NCBI GenBank assembly: GCA_032871835.1
Contig: CM065299.1
Span: forward strand, 45,892,706-45,956,705
Direction of reading: 5' to 3'
Source: Dipteronia dyeriana
Lineage: Eukaryota; Streptophyta; Magnoliopsida; Sapindales; Sapindaceae
Length of the DNA: 64,000 nt
Made by a program: the position numbers and the translations under genes. The notes under the pieces were generated by a model. That model worked only from the letters and a program-made list of their open reading frames with translations, was not told where the DNA came from and did not search any database. Shown here piece after piece: positions 56,691 through 64,000 of this stretch; the first letter of the stretch is position 1; every line of letters begins with the position of its first letter.

Positions 56691-58069
56691 TTCTTGAGTC
56701 GTGTTTAGTAGAAGATTATTATTCACCCTGGGTAGTTGATTCGGGGGCCACAAACCATGTTTGTTCTTCTTTACAATGGACTGATTCTTGGACACAGCTA
56801 GAGGAGCAAGCCTTCTCAATGCGTGTGGGGTAAGGGGATGTTGTGTCGGCACGAGCAGTGGACGTAATTAGATTACGTTTTTGTAACAATTATATACTGT
56901 TGGACAATTTATTTTATATTCCTGGATTTACATGGACTTTGATTTCTGTTTCTAAGTTGTTAGAAAAAAAATATTTTGTTTCTTTTAATAATAAGTCTGT
57001 TATTACTGGAAAAAATGGTCTGAATATTTGTTTAGGAATTAATGAAAACAATCTGTATGTGTTAAGACCATTAATATATACTACTCTGCTCAAAACCGAA
57101 ATGTTTAAGGTTGAAAAACAAAAAACTAAACAACATAATATTTCTCCAGATAATGGCACGTATCTCTGGCATCTAAGGCTTGGTCATATCAACCTTGACC
57201 GAATAGTCAGACTAGTAAAAAGCGGAACTTTAAGTGAGTTAAAGGTTGGCACCTTACCTGTCTGTGAATCTTGTCTGGAAAGTAAGATGACTAAGAGACC
57301 ATTTTACTGGAAAAGAGCTTAGAGCTAAAGAACCGCTAGAGCTTATACATACAGACATCTACAGACCGATGAATGTTAAAGCTAGAGGTGGTTATGAGTA
57401 TTATGTCACCTTTATAGATGACTACTCAAGATACGGATATGTCTACCTAATGCAACGGAAGTCGGAAACATTTGAAATGTTCAAAGAATTTCAAGCTGAA
57501 GTTGAGAATCAATTAGGTAGGACTATTAAGTCACCATGATCGGATCGTGGAGGTGAGTACCTTGACCAAGAGTTTGAAGACTTTATGGTCGAGTATGGGA
57601 TAGTTTCCCAACTCACAGCTCCCGGTACACCTCAACAAAATGGTGTAGCAGAGAGGAGAAATAGAACCCTAATGGAAATGGTGAGATCTATGATTAGTTT
57701 CTCATCATTACCAAATTCCTTCAGGGATATGCGTTACAAATAGCGGCATACATTTTGAATGTGGTGCCATCCAAATATGTTCCTAAGACTCCCCTAGAGT
57801 TGTGGAATGGTCGTAAAGCTAGTTTGCAACATTTTCACATATGGGGGTGTCCAGCACACGTGCTGAAGAATAGAACTGGAAAGCTAAACTCCAAGTCTGT
57901 AGTCTACCTGTCTGTAGGATACTCCAAAGAGACCAGAGGTGGACACTTCTATAGTCCCGAACATAACAAAGTATTTGTATCGACAAATGCAACGTTTCTT
58001 GACGACAGTTATATTAGTGACCATAAACCTCATTCTAAGATTGTATTGATTGAGTTAGAGCCTCGTTAG
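56691..58069 (+). pseudogene. E2 protease and integrase
   Basis: The protease has an intact active site, WVVDSGATNHVCSS (about 56730), and the frame breaks at 56832 (stop after SMRVG). It resumes as LLDNLFYIPGFTWTLISVSKL. Integrase: GTYLWHLRLGHINLDRI and CESCLESKMTKRP give HHCC. A base gain near 57302 shifts the frame into LIHTDI..., then FIDDYSRYGYVYL, DRGGEYLDQEF and [18 protein letters not shown] with the catalytic Glu kept. Other breaks: a stop at 57538, a base lost near 57724, a stop at 58067. Confidence 0.88.
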
Positions 58070-58120
58070 ACTACTGCTTCATCATTAAAAGTTGTTGATC
58101 CATAAACATCTGAGAGTCAG

Positions 58121-59168
58121 ATGGTTCCTGATCAGGATACACTACCACCTAGACGTAGTGAGAGGGTTGTGAGACAACCTGAACGCTATTTAGCTATAGA
58201 TGAGGGACTAGGTGTTGTCTATGCCGATAGTGTTAATGATCCATTGACATTTAAGAATGCAATGAAAGATCCTGATAAAGAGGAATGGCTTAAAGCCATG
58301 AATCTCGAGACGGTTTCCATGCACTCTAACTCAGTCTGGGATCTTGTAGACTTACCGGATGAGGTAAAACCCATAGGGTGTAAGTGGATCTACAAGAGAA
58401 AAATAGGAGTAGACAGGAAGGTAGAGACCTTCAAGGTAGGACTAGTAGCTAAGGGTTATACCATAAATGATGTGGTCGATTATGAAGAGACCTTCTCGCC
58501 AGCAGCCATGTTTAAGTCTATTAGGATTCTCTTATCCATTGCTGCCTATTTCAATCATGAAATTTGGTAAATGGACGTCTAGACTGCATTCTTGAATGGC
58601 AATCTTGATGAGAGCATCTATATGATGCAACCAGAGGGATTCGTGTCTCCAGATCAAGATCAAAAGTTTTACAAGCTACAAAGGTTCATCTATGGGCTTA
58701 AGCAAGCATCTAAATCTTGGAACATCAGGTTTGATGATGTGATCAAAAACTATGGCTTCGAGCAAAATGTCGACGAGCCTTGTGTCTACAAGCGCATCAT
58801 TGATAAGAAAGTAGTTTTCTTGGTCCTATACGTAGATGATATCCTACTCATTACGAATGACGTGGGAGTGTTGTCTGATGTAAAGGGCTGGCTGGCTAGC
58901 AAATTCCTATATGAAAGATTTGGGAGAGGTGAGTTATGTTCTAGGGATCCAACTTATAAGGGATCGTAAGAACAAACTCATAGCACTGTCTCAGACATCA
59001 TATATCGATAAGATTCTTGTGCGATTTTTGATTCAAAACTCCAAGAAAGGTGATTTACCTTCTAGACATGGAGTTCACTTGTCTAAGAAACAATGTCCTA
59101 AGACACCTCAAGAAGTTGAGGATATGAGATGTGTACCCTATGCATGGGCAGTAGGTAATCTTATGTAA
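58121..59168 (+). pseudogene. E2 reverse transcriptase
   Basis: This runs from PPRRSERVVRQPERYL through [91 protein letters not shown] and intact YVDD (LVLYVDDILLITNDVG, about 58830) to MKDLGEVSYVLGIQLIRDRK and SKKGDLPSRHG. It is the best-kept RT in the window. Two stops lie near 58569 and 58581, a frame change near 58908, and a stop at 59167. Confidence 0.9.
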
Positions 59169-59175
59169 GCTATGC

Positions 59176-59811
59176 ATGGGACCGGACATATGCTATGCAG
59201 TGGGAGTAGTTAGCAGATGCCTGTCTAACCCAAGATTGGATCATAAGTTTGCTGTCAAGACAATTCTCAAGTATCTTCGTAGAACCAGAGACTATATGCT
59301 AGTGTATTCTAGGCAAGATTTCATCATGTTAGGATACACGGATTTTGATTTTCAGTCAGACAGGGATTCTAGGAAATCCATATCTGGATTAGTATTCACC
59401 CTGGGTTGTGGAGCCATTGTGTGGAGAAGTATCAAGCAATCTTGTATTGCAGACTCCACCAAGGAAGCCGAATATGTATCCGCTTGTGAATCTACTAAAG
59501 AGGTTGTTTGGCTCCTTAAGTTCTTGAGTGATCTGGAGGTTGTTCCAGATCTGGATAGGCCCATCACACTTTATTGTGATAACAGTGGTGTTGTGGCTAA
59601 TTCTAAAGAACTAAGAAGCCACAAAAGAGGGAAACACATAGATAAAAAGTATAATCTCATTAGAGAGATAGTGCAGAGAGGAGATTTGATCATTACCAAG
59701 ATAGCCTCACAAGACAATCATGCTGACCCATTTACGAAGACTTTACCGGCTAAAGTGTTTTCGGGTCACCTAGATGGTCTAGGGTTACGAGACATGCCTC
59801 ACATGCTTTAG
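59176..59811 (+). pseudogene. E2 RNase H, open over 211 codons
   Basis: A single open frame: DICYAVGVVSRCLSNP, HKFAVKTILKYLRRTRDYML, YTDFDFQSDRDSRKSISG, SCIADSTKEAEYVSACESTKE, LYCDNSGVVANSKE, KHIDKKYNLIREIV and QDNHADPFTKTLP, ending LGLRDMPHML and a stop. The acidic residues of TDFD, EAEY and CDN and the late DPF are present. Only the domain is intact; it is cut off from RT by the stop at 59167, so pol as a whole is dead. Confidence 0.9.
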
Positions 59812-59825
59812 TGCAAGTGGGAGAT
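59812..59825 (+). promoter_or_regulatory. E2 polypurine tract
   Basis: GCAAGTGGGAGAT just before TGTTAGGG; it fixes the LTR start. Confidence 0.85.
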
Positions 59826-60766
59826 TGTTAGGGTTTATGCCCTAAAGATGTAATTTGTAAATGGATTTATTAAATAAATTAAAGGAAAAGTTCAATTCAT
59901 TCTTGTTGTGTTGTTTATTATATAACTTGTGCATTTATTTAACATCCAAGATTGTAGGATGTAATCTCAAACTGTGTATATGAGTGTCATATACAAATGG
60001 ATACAGTAGGAGACGTGCAATCAAAAGAGTCCATAGATAACAAAAAAAGTTGGATACTTTATTTATGGTTAATCTATAGCTGTGGTCCATTCCGTAATGT
60101 ACGATGATACTATCTTGGATCATTCATATGAGATATGGGAATGGAGGCACCTTGTATGATGTGATCATATAGGATTGGGGCATGATCTATATGAATCTCT
60201 CACCAAGATCTGTTTACCGATGAGATTCATATATATCAACAAATGATAGCTATATGTGGGTGATCTTAATCTTGAGTGTCTTATCGACTCCTTCAGGTTA
60301 GATCGTGGTCTTTGATATACCATGGGTGAGGTCAGATGCATTTCCTGGTCAATATACTTTGTATTTTGGGATTGCGGTTTGGCTTGTGGCTGGGAAGGTT
60401 TGTACACAATAGTGGAATCCTCTCCTTCTTGTGAGAAGTAGATGGTAGTTCCCTAATTATAAACTTATGTGGAGGATCACACTTTACTTAATAGCTATAT
60501 CGATGGACACCGAGTTGTATCGGTATGTGTAAAAGCGTCTACAATTGAGAGAGTGCAGCTTCGGGTTTTTAGTGGAATAACACCGGAGTTAATAATCAAG
60601 GAATATTAATTAAAGAGTTTAATTAATGATTCCATGGATTATTGGAGCTCAAAATATTGTGGGTTCAATAGGTCCCCTTGTTATCCCGATCGATTTGGGT
60701 AACAAGGGTCACGGTTAATTAATTGGATTGTCCAATTAATTGTGTTACAAAAGTGACATGTATATT
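59826..60766 (+). repeat. E2 3' LTR, truncated
   Basis: TGTTAGGGTTTATGCCCTAAAG onward aligns with 52539-53625. About 150 bp present in the other LTR (53170-53315) are missing at 60452. It stops at GACATGTATAT (60766), less than half of the full LTR, against DNA belonging to gene H's downstream side. Confidence 0.87.
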
Positions 60767-61364
60767 GGATTGCACGACCATGCAACGCCCAATATTTGAA
60801 GATTTTTTATCCTTAAAAATTTTGTTTCCTTTTTAGTTAGGACAATTTTAGTCAGGTCAATTATCAGCTTTGAAATTTAAATCATTGTTGGTTTTACAGT
60901 TATAAATAAAAATCAAACTCGGGATTTCCGAAATATAAAGATATGATAGTAAGAACATACGAAAGATGAGCATGATAATCAGAACATGCAAATAAAATGC
61001 TCGGGACCATCAATTTGGTAAAATTCCCGAATGGGTTGAGAAGCATGAAGGAGCACGCCAGCCGAGCAAGGTCAGTTACCTTAGCAAAAAAGCAAAAAGG
61101 CAAACCCGATGCACTAGATTCTGGAAAAAGTCTCGGGGCACTGTCTGGAAAAATCCCGATGAAATGCTAGCTATGTTAAGCAGTTTAAAAGCTTAACGAT
61201 TCGGCAAACCTTTACACAAACAAAACTAGGGAGACGTCCTTGGTAACTTGTGCGAGGACTCGAACATATGATCATGGTGAGCCTTGGCGTAATGTTTGGG
61301 TAACAACCGAGTATGAAATAAGAGTAAATCTACTCGCATGTTTCAAGATGGCTTGGTTAATATA
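60767..61364. other. 600 bp downstream of gene H, no gene seen
   Basis: No reliable coding frame on either strand. It may be the 3' untranslated or LTR part of the element that carried H, whose sense strand points this way. Confidence 0.4.
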
Positions 61365-61603
61365 AGCTAGTTTAATAAGATACTTGGTGTTAAAAATAGC
61401 TCCGGGTAACGAAACCAAGTTTAATAAGATACTCGGTGAAGTTACTCGAACAAAATTAGCTAGTTTAATAAGATACTTGACACAAAGAAATTGCATTAGC
61501 CAGTTTAACAAGATTTGGCAGAGATTGCGTTAGCCAGTTCAATAACATACTTGGCGTTAGAAGCAACTCCAAATAATAAAACCAAGTTAGATAAGATACT
61601 CGG
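61365..61603. repeat. six-copy degenerate tandem repeat, about 45-bp period
   Basis: The core AGTTTAATAAGATACTYGG recurs at about 61365, 61413, 61458, 61499, 61532 and 61581. The spacer between cores is more variable. It lies 130 bp past the end of the H reading frame. Confidence 0.85.
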
Positions 61604-61738
61604 TACTCGGTGAAATTTCTTGAGGAATAAGTCTGCCGGTTTAAACCACTTGGTTTTCTGAATTAAACAGTTAACAAAAATATGAAACTTCATTGATCAA
61701 AATCTTTACAAAGGTGGAAAATCTTTACAAAAAAATGA

Positions 61739-62599
61739 CTAAGGCTGGGAAGAGGATTTGGAACTCTTGCTGATGCTCGGATCAGGCACCATTTCATACT
61801 CATGGAGGAGACTTTCATTTGAAGGCCAAGCAATTGTGTCGACCGAATCATTGATCCACTCGCTGTAATCTACTCCAGGGATCAGGCCAACATCAGGTGT
61901 CAAACCTTCTACGCCGGATTCCTGACTGGCATAGAAGGTCGAGAGAGAATGCTCTGATGGAACCTTCAAATGCATAGGATCGGGCTCTTTACCTCGGCTG
62001 TGGCGGTAAGCTCTCCTTTTTTTTATCAGAGTCCGAAGAGATTCCAGGGCCCGGTCCATGTGGTTCTTGATCGACAGCTCCCAGTTTGTTCAGGCTTTAT
62101 TAGTTGCTCGATTATTGACTTTAACAATTTTGCCAGCTGAAACTAACCACCCTCACTGAAATTCCTGAAGGAAAAGGGCATCATAAGTTGGGGACCTTTT
62201 GAAACGATCGACCCCCTGGACCTCAAGTTCTAGTTTGGCCTCCTTTGATAGGGACTTAACCGTCAAAGCTTGGTGTTCCAAGTCTTCGAACTTCTGCTCA
62301 TAGGACAACTTGGATTACTCCGCTTCCTGTTCGGCTTTAAGCATCGCTTCCTGGGCTGTAGACAGTAAGTTTTGAAATGACAAAGCCTTCTCCTCTACCA
62401 AAGAAGCTCTTTCCTCGGCTTCCACTTGCTTAGCCAAATAGTGGTTGACCAACATCTGGGCAGAGCTCATCTCCTTTTGATAAGCCGATTCAACCCGAGC
62501 ACTCCCATCCTCACTCTTCTTCAGCAGAGATTCAAGACGCCTTATTCTATCGGCTTAATATTGTTACGTCTGAACCAACTCAGCAAACTCAACTACCAT
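61739..62599 (-). pseudogene. H exon 3: coiled-coil tail
   Basis: Following a good acceptor (CTTCCTTGTAG at 62600) the minus strand reads a heptad-like charged stretch: RIRRLESLLKKSEDGSARVE, LAKQVEAEERASLVEEKALS, AQEAMLKAEQEAE and KLSYEQKFEDLEHQALTVK. Then come GWLVSAGKIVKVN, an arginine/lysine-rich segment and an acidic end (SEWINDSVDTIAWPSNE) stopping at 61739. Stops interrupt it (two near 62555, one each near 62312, 62160 and 62085). Long coiled coils are usual in this type of plant transposon protein. Confidence 0.55.
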
Positions 62600-62668
62600 C
62601 TACAAGGAAGTTAAATTAAAAATATAGCAAGCAAAAGACTTGAAAAAAGTTAGGAAGATATAACTTAC
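62600..62668 (-). other. candidate 69-bp intron in H
   Basis: GTAAGTTATATC donor, T-rich body and TTCCTTGTAG acceptor on the minus strand. Near-consensus ends support real splicing in the ancestor. Confidence 0.6.
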
Positions 62669-63462
62669 ATAAAATGCGCCGTTGAAAATATTTTGAAGAC
62701 TGCCCATTAAATAGCCATCCCTAAAAAAACTCCAGTGGTCATCCCCAATGAAAGCCCGACCGGATGACATTGCCCTCAACATATCCTAGGGAGAAGGATA
62801 GGATGGGCCTCCCGAGGATTCAGCCCTTACATTTTCAACCTTAGGAGGAAAGGAGCCCCTGTTCGGATCAGAAGTTTTCGCTCATGTTGATGCTTCAACA
62901 TGAACGCTTGGGGTAATCTTAGCCTCGGTATCTTCATCACTCGATTCAATAAATGAAACTACCCGATGGACCTTATGAGGATGAGTAGAAGAGTCGACCG
63001 CTTTCCGTTTCTCAGCCCGAGTACGATGGAAGCTTAGATCAGCTGAAGGGTCTTCCTGATCATCATATCGAAATGATCCAAAAAAGTCAGGTTCAAGGTT
63101 TGCTTGTCCATTAGAGGTTTTATCTCCATCCCCGACATTCAACCGCTCGGTAGGAACCTCAACTGAGGAGCTCAACTCACTGGGACCCTCACTAAGACCA
63201 GCACTTTACCTCCCCCCATCTTCAGGCAATTTCTGAGTGTGGTCAGCAGGGCCACTTAGACTACTAGATTCCCCTACGATCGACCGAATGAACTCTTCGG
63301 GGACATACTCAGGGATCAACTCGTCAGCCTCATCAGATTCCTCATCCGGTTCAGGCGGGGCAATGCCTTCGTTGCTTTGACGAGAAACTTCTTTTTGGCT
63401 CATCTGAAGGATCGATTTCACCTGGCGAGCTTGAACATCGCAGACGATGTCTGAGTCATACA
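62669..63462 (-). pseudogene. H exon 2: acidic linker
   Basis: Two open stretches in the same frame, 63463-63206 and 63175-62882, are parted by a single TAA, so they were one exon. Residues include PPEPDEESDEADELIPEYVP, FIRSIVGESSSLSGP, DFFGSFRYDDQEDPSADLS and a basic patch RAEKRKAVDSS. It is low-complexity, acidic and serine-rich with no catalytic motif seen. Below 62882 more stops follow before the next intron. Confidence 0.5.
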
Positions 63463-63542
63463 CTTAATGATAAAAAGAACCAAGTCAGAATATAAAAAGC
63501 AAAATTAAAAAAAAGAGGGGGTGGGAAGACCACTTACGTCAC
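63463..63542 (-). other. candidate intron of about 75-80 bp in H
   Basis: Two donors are possible on the minus strand, CAG/GTGACG (63542) and GAC/GTAAGT (63537); the acceptor is TTATCATTAAG (63463). The first donor keeps the frame into VYDSD. Confidence 0.5.
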
Positions 63543-64000
63543 CTGCGATAGTCTGAAATCTAGCTAAAGAAATTAAGCTTTATCATTTTCTTCTCACTGA
63601 AAAGATAGAACCTGCTCCTTTTTTCCAAAGTGCGCACTGCAGCCCGAGCAAGTATGGTCAGCTCAGTATCAGAGAATTCAAGTTTTTTCTTATTCCATAT
63701 GTTAGGGGAATAGAAAAAGCGGAGAACCTTTAGTACCGTACGATTCTCCCTGGCCGAAAGAGTAACTTGAAGTCCTAAGTTCCCTCCGATAAAAAACCAA
63801 CTGTTCTTACAGTGCTTGTTCGACGAAGGGAATCCCCAAACGATGCCTCTCTTTTTAGCATCGTCAGAGGTGTAAACTCCCTGGTTAACTTTTGTCCCCT
63901 AAGGGACCCAGCAATCTGGCGGATTGGACATGAGAAAATAAATCCCTGTCCAACCAGATTGCCTTAGTGTATAGAAGTTCCTGATTTCACTCTGGGAAGG
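63543..64000 (-). pseudogene. H exon 1 part: gypsy-type transposon N-terminal-like domain
   Basis: From the right edge the minus strand reads FYTLRQSGWTGIYFLMSNP, one stop, then KRGIVWGFPSSNKHCKNSWF, FIGGNLGLQVTLS and ELTILARAAVRTLEKRSRF. The LPSSNKxWKxxFFFV-like block recalls the plant 'putative gypsy-type transposon' domain (PF04195-like). This is recall, not a search result. The gene starts beyond base 64000. It is a relic: the stop at about 63908 and a frame break near 63560 are visible. Confidence 0.5.

Noticed and set aside
59176..59811. E2 RNase H as a functional gene
   Set aside because: It is one domain of pol, with no start of its own, cut off from RT by a stop; it is treated as part of the relic.

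Overview
This window is nuclear DNA of a flowering plant, probably a dicot; the species cannot be fixed from the sequence. It is AT-rich, has no ordinary host gene that I can recognise, and is almost wholly built of old Ty1/copia LTR retrotransposons with very long LTRs (about 2.1-2.8 kb) that were nested, fused and partly deleted. Two copia lineages explain most of it. Angela/BARE-like elements are recognised by LTRs starting TGTTAGG..ATGC, the tract GCAAGTGGGAGAT just before the 3' LTR, a PBS like TGGTATCAGAGCC, and RT motifs such as LKQASRSWNIRF. Sirevirus-like elements are recognised by a UBN2-type gag with a coiled-coil tail, CCAAAGGGGGAGAT polypurine tracts, a poly-C block near the LTR end and GC-rich palindromes in the LTR. 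No internal region has an unbroken gag-pol, so every element here is a relic.

Layout. 1-5362: a minus-strand Sirevirus pol-gag (S1), cut by the left edge and fused to an LTR promoter piece. 5363-14419: Angela family A in both orientations, namely a forward LTR and leader (X), an inverted 3' LTR with inverted pol and gag (Y), then a 64-bp forward LTR end and another forward leader. 14420-35757: a tandem array LTR-pol-LTR-[B]-leader-gag-pol-LTR, in which A1 and A2 share the middle LTR. The middle LTR is broken 34 bp or so before its end by B (19639-29163), a Sirevirus-type element with gag remnants but no PR, INT, RT or RNase H; it carries instead a 251-codon ORF resembling the plant 'putative transposon protein' family.

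35758-41284: a Sirevirus-like LTR (F), an inverted LTR-end scrap, and a minus-strand spliced-looking gene fragment of unknown family (G) with a TATA box. 41285-49498: an inverted Angela element (D) whose LTR is split by a clean solo LTR (C, 42808-45584) flanked by CAATC target-site duplications. 49494-60766: a second shared-LTR array (E1 pol - LTR - leader - gag-pol E2 - truncated LTR) of another Angela family, with an ACTGTTCAC minisatellite in its leader. 60767-64000: a minus-strand, intron-containing, broken transposon-like gene (H) with a coiled-coil tail and a 45-bp tandem repeat downstream.

The intact elements would have made Gag particles, cleaved them with the aspartic protease, copied RNA from a tRNA-iMet primer with RT/RNase H, and integrated with the DDE integrase. 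Each of these steps is visibly broken in at least one copy, for example integrase Glu to Lys in Y and D, YVND in the RT of D, and DSI in the protease of A2. The points most worth a second look are the two shared-LTR arrays, the large inverted LTR pair at 5363-9852, the RT-less element B with its long ORF, the LTR palindromes, and the leader stem-loops.
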